Position numbers and translations under genes: made by a program
Notes under the pieces: generated by a model
What the model saw: only the letters and a program-made list of their open reading frames with translations
Database searches by the model: none
What the model was told of the DNA's origin: nothing
Part shown: piece after piece, positions 45,074-53,334 of the stretch
Layout of the letters: the number at the start of each line of letters is the position of its first letter
Position numbering within the stretch: the stretch's first letter is position 1
Source: VRUE01 sp963824705
Lineage (GTDB): Bacteria; Actinomycetota; Thermoleophilia; Solirubrobacterales; 70-9
Direction of reading: 5' to 3'
Assembly: GCA_963824705.1 (NCBI GenBank)
Contig: CAWGQE010000003.1
Location: 1,240,001 to 1,304,000, forward strand
DNA: 64,000 nt

Positions 45074-46396
45074 GTGGATCGATCCAGGAACGGGCGTAAC
45101 ACGCAGACGCACTATGCCGCCAACGGCGCCGGCGTCTCCAATCCGCGCGCCCGCCAGCGAGCCTTGGCGATCGGCATCGCCGACGGCAGTGAGGACGGCG
45201 ACCCGCTCGCCGAGCTGAAGGAACTGCTCCGCACCGCCGGCGTCGCGACCGCGGGCGAGGCGGTCCAGCAGCGCGCCAAACCCGATCCCGACCGCTACCT
45301 CGGCCGCGGCAAGCTGGCCGAGGTGAAGGAGCAGATCGCCGCTTGCGACGCCAATCTGGCCGCCTGCGACGACGAGCTCGCTCCTCGGCAGGAGCGCAAC
45401 CTCGAGAGTGCGCTGGGCGTGCCGGTGATCGACCGCACCGCCGTGATCCTCGACATCTTCGCCGACCACGCCCACTCGGCCGAGGGCAAGCTCCAGGTCG
45501 AGCTGGCCCAGCTCGAATACAACCTGGCGCGGATGCGGGGCCTCTGGACCCACCTCGAGCGTCTCGGCGGCGGAATCGGCACCAGGGGCCCGGGCGAGAG
45601 TCAGATCGAGACCGATCGCCGCCTCGCCCGCGACCGGATCGCGGCGCTGCGCCGCCGGCTGGGTCGCCTGGAGCGCAACCGTGGCGTGATGCGGGCGCGG
45701 CGGGAGCAGTCGTCGCTGCCCAGGGTTGCCCTTGCCGGCTATACCAACGCCGGCAAGTCGACCTTGCTCAACGCCCTCACCGGCAGCGAGGAGGTCGGCG
45801 TGGGGGACAGGCTCTTCCACACGCTCGACCCGACCACGCGCAGCGTCGCCCTCTCCGGCCGGGACTTCCTCTTCACCGACACGGTCGGCTTCATCGAGAA
45901 GCTTCCCCACCAGCTGGTCGAGGCCTTCAAGGCAACCTTGGAGGAGACGGTCCTCGCCGACCTGATCCTGCAGGTCGTCGATGCGGCGGCGCCCGAGGAG
46001 CGCCGCGTGGCCGATCTGGAGGCGGTCGACGCCGTGCTGGAGGAGATCGGTGCGGGCGACAAGCCGCGCCTGCTCGTGCTCAACAAGGCCGACCTGCTCG
46101 ACAAGGACGAGCGCGGCGAGGCCCTGTTGCGCCACCCGGGTGCGGTCCTGGCCTCCGCTCTGACCGGCGACGGCATCGAGGCACTGCGGGGGCGGGTCGA
46201 GGAGGCATTCGAAGACACCCTGGCCGAGGTCGAGCTGCTGATCCCCTACAGCGAGGGCGCACGGTTGCACGAGCTGCACGAGGTCGCCGGGGATCTGACC
46301 CGGACCGAGCGGGAGGATGGCGTGCTCGTGCGGGCGCGGGTGCCGGTGGCCGAGATGCACCGGTTTGACGATCTGCGCACTGCTGACGCTGCGTAG
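45074..46396 (+). CDS. hflX: Ribosome-associated GTPase HflX
   Basis: The protein has 440 residues from GTG 45074. The N-terminal HflX domain has DRYLGRGKLAEVKEQIAACD, APRQERNLESALGVPVIDRT and LGGGIGTRGPGESQIETDRR. The G domain has P-loop GYTNAGKST, switch II FTDTVGFIEKLP and base motif NKAD. HflX splits stalled 70S ribosomes after stress. Its TAG stop is the first three bases of the left arm of a 24-bp inverted repeat. Confidence 0.95.
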   Translation: MDRSRNGRNTQTHYAANGAGVSNPRARQRALAIGIADGSEDGDPLAELKELLRTAGVATAGEAVQQRAKPDPDRYLGRGKLAEVKEQIAACDANLAACDDELAPRQERNLESALGVPVIDRTAVILDIFADHAHSAEGKLQVELAQLEYNLARMRGLWTHLERLGGGIGTRGPGESQIETDRRLARDRIAALRRRLGRLERNRGVMRARREQSSLPRVALAGYTNAGKSTLLNALTGSEEVGVGDRLFHTLDPTTRSVALSGRDFLFTDTVGFIEKLPHQLVEAFKATLEETVLADLILQVVDAAAPEERRVADLEAVDAVLEEIGAGDKPRLLVLNKADLLDKDERGEALLRHPGAVLASALTGDGIEALRGRVEEAFEDTLAEVELLIPYSEGARLHELHEVAGDLTRTEREDGVLVRARVPVAEMHRFDDLRTADAA

Positions 46397-46483
46397 GGAG
46401 GGAGAGGGTGTCTCCCGCCCGGACTCGCGGGCTTCGCCCGCTCTGAGTATCCGCCCGTTCGGGAGACACCCTCTCCCTCCCTA
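46394..46483. repeat. 24-bp perfect inverted repeat between hflX and dut
   Basis: TAGGGAGGGAGAGGGTGTCT plus CCCG (46394-46417) pairs exactly with 46460-46483 around a 42-nt loop that holds a small GCGGGC/GCCCGC hairpin. The left arm starts with the hflX stop codon. The right arm ends 10 bp before the TAGGGT box of dut. It may terminate hflX transcription. Confidence 0.88.
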
Positions 46484-46492
46484 TAAGCGCGG

Positions 46493-46498
46493 TAGGGT
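46493..46498 (+). promoter_or_regulatory. TAGGGT -10 box for dut
   Basis: TAGGGT ends 8 nt before GTG 46507, with no ribosome-binding site. Confidence 0.4.
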
Positions 46499-46506
46499 GC
46501 TCGCCC

Positions 46507-46938
46507 GTGGAACTCCGTGTCGCAAAGCTGAAAGAAGAGGCTGTGCTCCCCTCGCGCGCGCATGAGGGGGATGCTGGTGTTGATCTCTATGCGTGTGAGG
46601 CTGCTCATCTCGGACCCGGGGAGCGTTGGAGTGTTGGGACCGGGGTGGCGGTGGAGATCCCGGAGGGACACGGTGGGCTTGTGCTGCCGCGGTCGGGCCT
46701 TGCGCGGGATCATGGGATCGCGCTGGTCAACGGCCCCGGGCTGATCGATGCCGGTTACAGAGGCGAAGTGCGGGTCTTGCTGCTCAACACCGATCCGGCC
46801 GAGACCTTTCGGGTTTCGCCCGGAGACCGGATCGCGCAGCTGGTGATCGCGCCTGTTGCCCTTGCCGACCCGGTCGAGGTGGAGTCGTTGGGCGAGACCG
46901 CTCGCGGCGACGGCGGCTTCGGCTCCAGCGGCCGTTAG
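46507..46938 (+). CDS. dut: Deoxyuridine 5'-triphosphate nucleotidohydrolase
   Basis: The protein has 143 residues from GTG 46507. It hydrolyses dUTP to dUMP and pyrophosphate, keeping uracil out of DNA and feeding thymidylate synthesis. The trimeric dUTPase motifs are all present: AHEGDAGVDLYACE (I), LPRSGLARDHGI (II-III, catalytic), GLIDAGYRGEVRVLLLNTD (III), FRVSPGDRIAQLVI (IV) and ARGDGGFGSSGR (V, C-terminal arm). Its TAG stop overlaps the stop of the convergent RTX-repeat gene by 4 bp. Confidence 0.96.
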   Translation: MELRVAKLKEEAVLPSRAHEGDAGVDLYACEAAHLGPGERWSVGTGVAVEIPEGHGGLVLPRSGLARDHGIALVNGPGLIDAGYRGEVRVLLLNTDPAETFRVSPGDRIAQLVIAPVALADPVEVESLGETARGDGGFGSSGR

Positions 46939-49040
46939 CGGCGGCGGATCCGAAAGGAGGACAGGGCGGGGGTGCGGTCCCGGTTGCCGGCGCTGTCGAT
47001 CGCGAAGACCCGCAATGTGTGCGGCCCCAGGCCGAGGCGGTACTTGCGCGGTGAGCGGCACGCTTTGAACGGACCGTGGTCGAGCTTGCAGCGGAAGCTC
47101 CCGCCCTTCTCGGTCGAGGCGAACGCGAAGGCGACATCGCGCCGGTTGGCTCGGGTGAATACGACCTTGGCCGGTCGGTGCAGGAGCTTGGTGCCCGGAG
47201 GGGTCCGGTCCCTGGCGGGAGGACGCTTCGTAACCACCGGTTGGGTAGTTTGGCTCAGCGGAGCTTCGGGTTCGGGATTGGGGTTCGGCGGCGTGTCGGG
47301 CGGGCGGAAGCTGTTCGGGTCGCGCTCGTGGATCGCCTCGCAGTCGATCGGGGCGGGGTCGTTGTATTCCGGATGGTCGACCTGGGCGGTGTCGAAGCCT
47401 TCGCCGCAATCGATGACACGGTCTTCGTCGCCGGAGTTGGCGAGGATCGAGTCGTTACCCCCCGCGGCGAAGTAGGAGTCGTGGCCGGGTCTGCCGAGCA
47501 GCTGGTTTTCGCCCGAGTCGCCGACGAGCATGTCGTCCCCGTTCGTCCCCTCGATGTCCTCGATCGCTTCCATGCCGGTCAGCAACGAGGCGCTTGGGCA
47601 TTGCGGGTTTCCATCGGAGCCGACCAGGCCGGCTTTCCCCGCGGCCATGTCGATCGAGACAGCGGAGCCGAAGTTCGCCCAGTTGGCGTTGTCGCGGTCG
47701 GGGCCGCCGTCGAGCAGATCGCCGTCGCAGACCGCGTTGGAGATGAACAGGTCCTCGCCGGGACCCGCGTGGAGGCTGTCTTTGCCTTCGTTGTTGGGCA
47801 CGGCATCGTCGCCGCCGGCCGCATCGACCAAGTCGTTGCCCGGCCCGTCGACCAGGGCGTCTTCGGTGGCGCCGCCCGTCAGGTCGTCGTCGCTGTTGCC
47901 GCCCAGCACGACGATCGAGGTCGATTCCGGAAAGCCGGACGCCTTGAGGGTGTCTTTGCCGTCGAGCCCGGCCATTACGACTGAGTCCGGGGCGGAGGCC
48001 ACCGGACAGACGACTTTGCCGGCGGCGGGCGCACCGCAGCCGCCCGCCGCGGCGGCGCTGGCATCGAATTCGCCCTCTGAGCCCGCGCCGAGGGTGAAGG
48101 TGACCGAGCCCGGCGCGTAGCCGGCCGTGACCACGTCGTTTTCGTCGCTGCCAGTCAGATAGAGGGCGGGGCTCTGGCCCGACTGCGGCGCCATCAGCCC
48201 GACCTCGATCGCGCCAGGGTCGCGGAGCTCGACTTCTTCGTCGCTCGTCTCGCATTCGAAGGTGGTTGACGCGTCGCAGCTGTCGCCGTCGGCGCCGCCG
48301 TAGACGACGTCGTTGCCCCCTTCGCCGAGGATCACGTCGGCGCCGCCGCCTCCGTAGATCGTCTGGTTGGCGGAGGTGCCGACGATGAAGTCGGGGAAGG
48401 GGCTCCCGATCACGATCTCGAAGCTCGTCCCTTCGACGTCTTCGTCGACTCCGCCCCCGTCCGGGGCGAGACCGTTGTCGCCGAGCCCGGACTGCAGGTT
48501 CACGTAGGCACCGCGCCCGGCCCGCGTGGTGGGAAAGTTGTCGTAGTCGGATACGCCCGGCCTGTCGAAGAAGCCCGGCGTGGTCCCGGTGGCGTAGCTC
48601 AGGGTGTCGGTCCCCCCGCCGGTGTCGGCGATCGTGTCGATCGTGGCGTCGCCGCGGGCGAAGTCGTCTCCCGCTTCGCCGTCGAGGGAGTCTGCGCCGA
48701 AGCCTCCCGAGAGAAGGTCGTTGCCCGGTCCGCCGCGCAGCCGATCGTCGCCGACCCCGCCGTAGAGCCGGTCGTTACCTTCGCCGCCGAAGAGGCTGTC
48801 GTTGCCGCGCTGGCCGTAGAGGGTGTCGTTCCCTCCTTCGCCGAGGATCGTGGTGATGTTGCGCGGCGCTCGGATCGTGTCGTCGCAAGGGGTGCCGACG
48901 ATCGTGTCGCCTTCGGTCTGTGGCCCTTCCGCACAGCTCGGGGCAGCGCTCGCTCTGGGCGCCGCCGCTCCAAACCAGCCAGCCGTGACCAGCAAGATCG
49001 CCACGGCAAGCAACGACGTTTGTCGGAGCCACATTCTCAT
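46935..49040 (-). CDS. Secreted RTX/hemolysin-type calcium-binding repeat protein
   Basis: The protein has 701 residues. The signal peptide covers about residues 1-32 (LLAVAILLVTAGWFGAAAPR, then ASAA). Several blocks of RTX nonapeptides follow (GGEGNDRLYG, GGVGDDRLRG, GGPGNDLLSG at about 60-135, and more around 235, 390-430 and 500-545). Each binds Ca2+ between turns of a parallel beta-roll. The C-terminal ~100 residues form an Ig-like domain (FAFASTEKGGSFRCKLDHGP) common at the ends of actinobacterial surface proteins. A Pro/Arg linker joins them. No catalytic domain is seen, so adhesin or matrix function is likely. RTX units evolve by duplication and length may vary between strains. Confidence 0.9.
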   Translation of the reverse strand: MRMWLRQTSLLAVAILLVTAGWFGAAAPRASAAPSCAEGPQTEGDTIVGTPCDDTIRAPRNITTILGEGGNDTLYGQRGNDSLFGGEGNDRLYGGVGDDRLRGGPGNDLLSGGFGADSLDGEAGDDFARGDATIDTIADTGGGTDTLSYATGTTPGFFDRPGVSDYDNFPTTRAGRGAYVNLQSGLGDNGLAPDGGGVDEDVEGTSFEIVIGSPFPDFIVGTSANQTIYGGGGADVILGEGGNDVVYGGADGDSCDASTTFECETSDEEVELRDPGAIEVGLMAPQSGQSPALYLTGSDENDVVTAGYAPGSVTFTLGAGSEGEFDASAAAAGGCGAPAAGKVVCPVASAPDSVVMAGLDGKDTLKASGFPESTSIVVLGGNSDDDLTGGATEDALVDGPGNDLVDAAGGDDAVPNNEGKDSLHAGPGEDLFISNAVCDGDLLDGGPDRDNANWANFGSAVSIDMAAGKAGLVGSDGNPQCPSASLLTGMEAIEDIEGTNGDDMLVGDSGENQLLGRPGHDSYFAAGGNDSILANSGDEDRVIDCGEGFDTAQVDHPEYNDPAPIDCEAIHERDPNSFRPPDTPPNPNPEPEAPLSQTTQPVVTKRPPARDRTPPGTKLLHRPAKVVFTRANRRDVAFAFASTEKGGSFRCKLDHGPFKACRSPRKYRLGLGPHTLRVFAIDSAGNRDRTPALSSFRIRRR

Positions 49041-49067
49041 TGCCTACCCAAACCGCCGCATGCTTAC

Positions 49068-49805
49068 TCAGTTGCGCAGCGCCACGTCGCAGGCGCACTC
49101 CTGGGCGGCCAGCTCCAGCGTGTCGTCCAGCGGCTCCAGTTGGGGAGCCGAGCCGTAGCGGCGCTCGAGGGCGAGGGCGATGAGGCGGTCGGCCAGCCAG
49201 GCGTTCTTGGGCAGCAGCGGGCCGTGCAGGTAGGTGCCGATCAGGTTGTCGCGGCGCACGCCCTCGAAGCCGTCCTTGCCGTTGTTGCCGAACCCCTTCA
49301 GCACCCGGCCGAGCGGGATGGCGCTCTCGCTGAGATAGGTGCGTCCGCCGTGGTTCTCGAAGCCGGCGATCGTCCGCGAGCCGTCGCCGAGGTCGGCCTC
49401 GATCGCGACGTTGCCGATCAGTCGCTCGCCCGGCTCTCGCACCGTCTCCAGGTCGGCCAGTCCGAGCCCCGGCAGGCGCTCCTTGCCGAGCTGGTAGCTG
49501 TGCCCGAGCAGCTGGTAGCCACCGCAGACGGCGAGCAGGACTGCGCCGTCGTCGACGGCCGCCGCCAGCGCCTCGCGCTTGCTCGCGACCATGTCGGCGG
49601 CGACGGCGCGCTGGTCGCGGTCCTGGCCACCGCCGAGGTAGAAGAGGTCGTGGGCCCCGGGGTCGACGCCACCGCCGGGCCCGGCGGTGGCGTGGGCGAA
49701 CCCGATGCCACGCCACTCGCAACGCCGTTGCAGGAAGAGGATGTTGCCGCGGTCGGCGTAGATGTTCATCTGGTCCGGGTAGAGGGCGAGCAGGCGGAGC
49801 TCCAT
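49068..49805 (-). CDS. gatD: Lipid II isoglutaminyl synthase, glutaminase subunit GatD
   Basis: The protein has 245 residues. It is a class I glutamine amidotransferase of the CobB/CobQ type. The nucleophile cysteine is in LLAVCGGYQLLGH. The histidine is in LIGTYLHGPLLPKN. With MurT it amidates D-isoglutamate in lipid II. The start YPDQMNIYADRGNILFLQRR is typical of GatD. It is the last gene of the murT cluster. Here a methyltransferase gene separates it from murT. The stop is 27 bp from the RTX gene start. Confidence 0.93.
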   Translation of the reverse strand: MELRLLALYPDQMNIYADRGNILFLQRRCEWRGIGFAHATAGPGGGVDPGAHDLFYLGGGQDRDQRAVAADMVASKREALAAAVDDGAVLLAVCGGYQLLGHSYQLGKERLPGLGLADLETVREPGERLIGNVAIEADLGDGSRTIAGFENHGGRTYLSESAIPLGRVLKGFGNNGKDGFEGVRRDNLIGTYLHGPLLPKNAWLADRLIALALERRYGSAPQLEPLDDTLELAAQECACDVALRN

Positions 49806-49807
49806 CG

Positions 49808-50539
49808 TTACCCCGCTCTCTTGCCGAGGACGACGACGGTCGACCCGACGTGGATGTCGGTTGGGCCGATCGGCCGGCGCTCGACCGGTGCCAACCCCAC
49901 CGTCGCCGCCTCCTCCTCGAGCTGTGCCGCCGAGAAGGTCTCGATCCGGACCCGATTCGGCTCCTCATCGAGCTCGCCCGTTGGGGAGACGGTCTGGCGG
50001 AGGCGGTGGATGACGATTTCGTCCGGCCCGACTGCGGCCTCGACCGCGAGGCTCGAGTAGACCCAGCCGTCGACCTCGCGCACGTCGGGCAGCGGTGGCG
50101 GCGAGTCGTCGGGCGGTGGCATCTCCTCCAGGATCGCAGCCGCGAAGCGTCCTCCGGGCGCGAGGGCGGCGGCCACGCGGCGCAGGCAGGCGACGCGGTC
50201 CTCGCTGCCCTCGAGCAACTGCAGGGTCTGCATCGGCGCCAGCGCCAGCGCCACCGGGCGGTTGAGCTCAAATTCGCGAACGTCCGCATGTACCGGCTCG
50301 ACCGCCAGGTCCCCAGCCCGCTCGCGCAGCATCGCCAGCAGGGCCTCGTCGTGATCGACCCCGATGACCGGGTGGCCGCGACGGGCAAGGTGCAGCGCGA
50401 CTCGGCCGGTGCCGCAGCCAAGGTCGAGGACTGCACCGTCGCCGGCCGCCGCAAGCTCCTCCCATAGCGGCAGGTCGGCTGCGTAGGAAGAGCACTCGAC
50501 GTCGTGCCAGATCGCCTCCGCGCCTGCCGCCCTGCTCAC
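49808..50539 (-). CDS. Class I SAM methyltransferase between murT and gatD
   Basis: The protein has 243 residues from GTG 50539, which overlaps the murT stop (GTGA). Motif I is AVLDLGCGTGRVALHLARRG, followed by VIGVDHDEALLAMLRERAG and ALAPMQTLQLLEGSEDRVAC. It is a Rossmann-like small-molecule-type methyltransferase with a C-terminal beta-rich extension (RVRIETFSAAQLEEEAATVG). The substrate is unknown. It is coupled to both peptidoglycan amidation subunits, with 2 bp separating it from gatD, so a substrate in the same lipid II pathway is possible. Confidence 0.85.
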   Translation of the reverse strand: MSRAAGAEAIWHDVECSSYAADLPLWEELAAAGDGAVLDLGCGTGRVALHLARRGHPVIGVDHDEALLAMLRERAGDLAVEPVHADVREFELNRPVALALAPMQTLQLLEGSEDRVACLRRVAAALAPGGRFAAAILEEMPPPDDSPPPLPDVREVDGWVYSSLAVEAAVGPDEIVIHRLRQTVSPTGELDEEPNRVRIETFSAAQLEEEAATVGLAPVERRPIGPTDIHVGSTVVVLGKRAG

Positions 50540-51927
50540 CGCCAGAACTCCTTGGTCAGCCCACGTGAGGAGAGCACTCGGTGCAGTTCGAGCAGCGCCG
50601 TGTAGGTGGGCAGGGCGAAGAGCTGCTCGGGCGCCTCGGCCACGGCCCGGTCGAGCGAGGGCTCGATCGCCGGTTCGACCGCGATCGACTCCTCCGGCCA
50701 GCCGGCGTACTTCAGCCGCAGGGCCATCTCGGGCGCACGCGTGCCGGCGCAGACGACCCGGCGGACGGCGCCCGCCAGGAGCTCGAAGTCGGCATCCCAT
50801 ATCCAGGAGACGTCGCGCCCGTCGGCGATGCGGTCGTTGAGGGCGATCCAGAGGTCGATCTGGCCGCCGGCGGCCTCGAGCCTCAACGTGCGCAGGACCT
50901 CGTTCGTCCCGGCCGGGTTCTTGACCAGCAGGATCGAGGCCCGCTTGTCGGCGATCGCGATCGTCTCGACTCTGCCGAAGGCGCCGCGCATCCCCTCCAG
51001 CGCCGGGCCGATCCGCTCCGCCGCGATCCCCAGCTCGAGGCCGGCGGCGATCGCCGCGAGGGCGTTGTAGACGTTGTAGAGGCCGGGTAGGGGCAGCTCC
51101 ACCGCCAGCTCGCCTCGAGGCGTCCGAACCGTCAGCGAGGAGCCGCGCATCCCGTGCAGCTCGATCCGGGTCGCCGTCACTTCCGGCTGGGGTCGCTTTG
51201 CCCCGCAGTTGGGGCAGGAGTAGTGGCCGAGGTGGGCGAGGAAGGCGCGATCGTAGGCATACGGGTGACCGCAACGGCGGCAGTGCTTCGCGTCGAAGGC
51301 GTGCTGCAGCTCGGGCAGCGCCTGAGCCTCGTCGTCGATCCCGAAGTAGACGATCCCCTCGCGCAGGCTTCCCTTCTCGTCGCGGCCGAGGTCGGCGATG
51401 AGCGGGTCGTCGGCGTTGAGGGCGAAGCGCGTGCGGCCGGCCCGCTTGTCGACCGTCTTCGCCCACGCGTCGGCCAGGGCCTCGGTCTCGCCGTAGCGAT
51501 CGAGCTGGTCGCGGAAGAGGTTGCCGAGCACCACCAGGGAGGGATCGAGCTCGGTCGCGACCTGCGGCAACCAGGCCTCGTCGACCTCGAAGAGCCCCTC
51601 GTGGCCGTGCTGCTCGAGCAGCGCCGTGGCGATCCCCCAGGTCATGTTCGACCCGGCCCGGTTGTGGACGGGCTCGCGACCGTCGGCGGCGAGGAGGGCC
51701 GCCAGCATGCCCGCCGTCGTGGTCTTGCCGTTGGTGGCGCTGACCAGGGTGACGCCGCGGTCGAGACGTGAGCCGAGGCGGGCGATCGAGTGCCGGTCGA
51801 GTCGCAGGAGCAACCGCCCCGGCAGCGTCGTCCCGCCGCCCCGGCCGCTGGCGCGGCTGGCGGCGCCTACCGCACGCGCGGCGAGGCGCTTGGCCCCGAA
51901 CAGGGCCCCGCTGCCGTCTCCGCTCAC
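50536..51927 (-). CDS. murT: Lipid II isoglutaminyl synthase, ligase subunit MurT
   Basis: The protein has 463 residues. It is a Mur-ligase relative with P-loop VSATNGKTTTAGMLAALLA, the central ligase domain (NRAGSNMTWGIATALL, VLGNLFRDQLDRYGE) and an inserted four-cysteine zinc ribbon (HCRRCGHPYAYDRAF...YSCPNCGAKRP) that distinguishes MurT from MurE/F. The C-terminal DUF1727 domain contacts GatD. It uses ATP and GatD-derived ammonia to make D-isoglutamine. ATG 51927 overlaps the stop of the upstream lipid-kinase gene. Confidence 0.95.
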   Translation of the reverse strand: MSGDGSGALFGAKRLAARAVGAASRASGRGGGTTLPGRLLLRLDRHSIARLGSRLDRGVTLVSATNGKTTTAGMLAALLAADGREPVHNRAGSNMTWGIATALLEQHGHEGLFEVDEAWLPQVATELDPSLVVLGNLFRDQLDRYGETEALADAWAKTVDKRAGRTRFALNADDPLIADLGRDEKGSLREGIVYFGIDDEAQALPELQHAFDAKHCRRCGHPYAYDRAFLAHLGHYSCPNCGAKRPQPEVTATRIELHGMRGSSLTVRTPRGELAVELPLPGLYNVYNALAAIAAGLELGIAAERIGPALEGMRGAFGRVETIAIADKRASILLVKNPAGTNEVLRTLRLEAAGGQIDLWIALNDRIADGRDVSWIWDADFELLAGAVRRVVCAGTRAPEMALRLKYAGWPEESIAVEPAIEPSLDRAVAEAPEQLFALPTYTALLELHRVLSSRGLTKEFWR

Positions 51928-52820
51928 TCCTCGGCCTGCGGTGGGACGATCACGCTCAGCGCCCGCGGCAGCACCCGCAGCTTGGCGGGGAGATCGGTCA
52001 GATGCTCGCCGTCCGCGTACACCGGGAAGGGTCGGCTGGCGTTCAGCTCGAGGCGCGAGGCGCGAAACACACGCACCTCGTCCTCCTCGACGTGGGTGCC
52101 CTTGAACACCTTGGGCAGGTTACTCAGGAAGCGCAGCTTGCCGACCTCGCCGACAGTGACGACGTCGAACTCGCCGTCGCTCAGATCCGCGTCGGGGGCG
52201 ACGAACATGCCGCCGCCGAAGGCCTTGCTGTTCGCCACCGAGACCGAGTAGCCGCTGATGCGCCGGCGTTCCTCGCCGACGGCGAGCGTGAAGCGCGCCG
52301 GCTTCCAGCTCAGCAGGGTGCGCACGCCGGCGTAGACATAGACGAGATTGCCGCGCAGCCACTTGGTTTCGTTTGCGAGCCGGTTCGCTTCCGAATCGAA
52401 GCCGACGCTGACGATGCCGAGGAAGCGCTTTCCGTTGACCTCGCCGACGTCGATGCGGCGGGTCTGGCCCGCGACGATCGCCGCCACCGCGGCCGCGGGC
52501 TCGGAGGGGATGCCGAGCACCCGGGCGAGGTCGTTGCCGCGGCCGCCGGGCACGATCCCCAGCGGGACCTCCGAGCCGGCGAGGGCGCCGCCGATCGCTC
52601 CGACCAAGCCGTCGCCGCTGACCACGACCGGGATCTCGTCTGCTTCGGCGGCGCGCAGCGCCCGCTCGACGCCGTCCTCCAGGCCGCGGGTACGCTCGAC
52701 CCGGAAGGGGATGCGGCGCGTGTCCAGCTCCTGCTCCAGCTGTGGCAGCAGCTTCAACGTGCGGCCGTGCGCCGAGGCTGGGTTGACCAGCAGCGCCAGA
52801 GGCATCCCGTCGACTCGCAT
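51924..52820 (-). CDS. Diacylglycerol/sphingosine kinase-family lipid kinase
   Basis: The protein has 298 residues from ATG 52820; ATG 52805 is an alternative. It has the DAGK catalytic domain with LLVNPASAHGRTLKLLPQLE at the N-terminus and the nucleotide-binding SGDGLVGAIGGALAGSEVPL plus GIVPGGRGNDLARVLGIP. The C-terminal beta-sandwich domain ends with the FPVYADGEHL/PARLRVLP-type motif, as in DgkB/YegS. It probably phosphorylates diacylglycerol or a related lipid, recycling lipids released during envelope synthesis. Stop and murT start overlap (ATGA), so it is in the same operon. Confidence 0.9.
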   Translation of the reverse strand: MRVDGMPLALLVNPASAHGRTLKLLPQLEQELDTRRIPFRVERTRGLEDGVERALRAAEADEIPVVVSGDGLVGAIGGALAGSEVPLGIVPGGRGNDLARVLGIPSEPAAAVAAIVAGQTRRIDVGEVNGKRFLGIVSVGFDSEANRLANETKWLRGNLVYVYAGVRTLLSWKPARFTLAVGEERRRISGYSVSVANSKAFGGGMFVAPDADLSDGEFDVVTVGEVGKLRFLSNLPKVFKGTHVEEDEVRVFRASRLELNASRPFPVYADGEHLTDLPAKLRVLPRALSVIVPPQAEE

Positions 52821-52833
52821 CGCGTCGGGCAGA

Positions 52834-53307
52834 CTATTCGGGCGGAGGCTCGGCGGTGTGGAGCCGCAGGACGTGGAAGCGTTCTTCCTCGGCTTCGCCG
52901 CTCTCGACCGGGACGAAGTCATGGCCTCCGAGGCGCCAGTCCAGCCAGCGCCAGCCGCCGACCAGGGCCAGGTACCCGTTCGGGCGCAGCACGCGAGCGA
53001 TCTCGCCTGGATGCAGGGTCCCGCCGGCCTGAGCGACGAGGTCGAAGAAGCCGTCGGGGAAGGGGAGCGCACGCGACTTGCCCTGCTTGAAGGCGACCCG
53101 TCCCTCCGGGTCCAGGCCGATCCGCGCAACGGCCTCGCGGACCGCCTCCGCCGAGGCATCGACGCCGCGCACCCGGGCCGAGGGGTACTCGCGCGCCAGG
53201 AACAGCACCGCCTCGCCGTCGCCGCTGTCGATCTCGAGAACCCGCTCGGGCCGGGTAGGCACGTGGAGGACGGCGGCGGCGAGCGCGATCAGCGAAGACG
53301 AGGGCAC
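52834..53307 (-). CDS. Small class I SAM methyltransferase
   Basis: The protein has 157 residues from GTG 53307; longer open frames through the divergent gene are not used. Motif I reads VLEIDSGDGEAVLFLARE, with Asp/Ser in place of the usual Gly at two positions but the core acidic residue kept. ARVRGVDASAEAVREAVARI, LPFPDGFFDLVAQAGGTLHP and IARVLRPNGYLALVGG follow. It is short for the family and lacks extra domains. It is first in the minus-strand murT operon, 13 bp before the lipid kinase start. Substrate unknown. Confidence 0.82.
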   Translation of the reverse strand: MPSSSLIALAAAVLHVPTRPERVLEIDSGDGEAVLFLAREYPSARVRGVDASAEAVREAVARIGLDPEGRVAFKQGKSRALPFPDGFFDLVAQAGGTLHPGEIARVLRPNGYLALVGGWRWLDWRLGGHDFVPVESGEAEEERFHVLRLHTAEPPPE

Positions 53308-53319
53308 CTCTCGATCATC

Positions 53320-53325
53320 TAGGAT
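53320..53325 (+). promoter_or_regulatory. TAGGAT -10 box for the cyclophilin gene
   Basis: TAGGAT ends 9 nt before ATG 53335, with no ribosome-binding site. Confidence 0.4.
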
Positions 53326-53334
53326 CTCGCCGCG

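Noticed and set aside
43909..45102. Longer minus-strand frame covering the epimerase and the hairpin
   Set aside because: It is in a different frame from the Rossmann-type epimerase, and its sequence is Arg/Pro-rich antisense-type noise.
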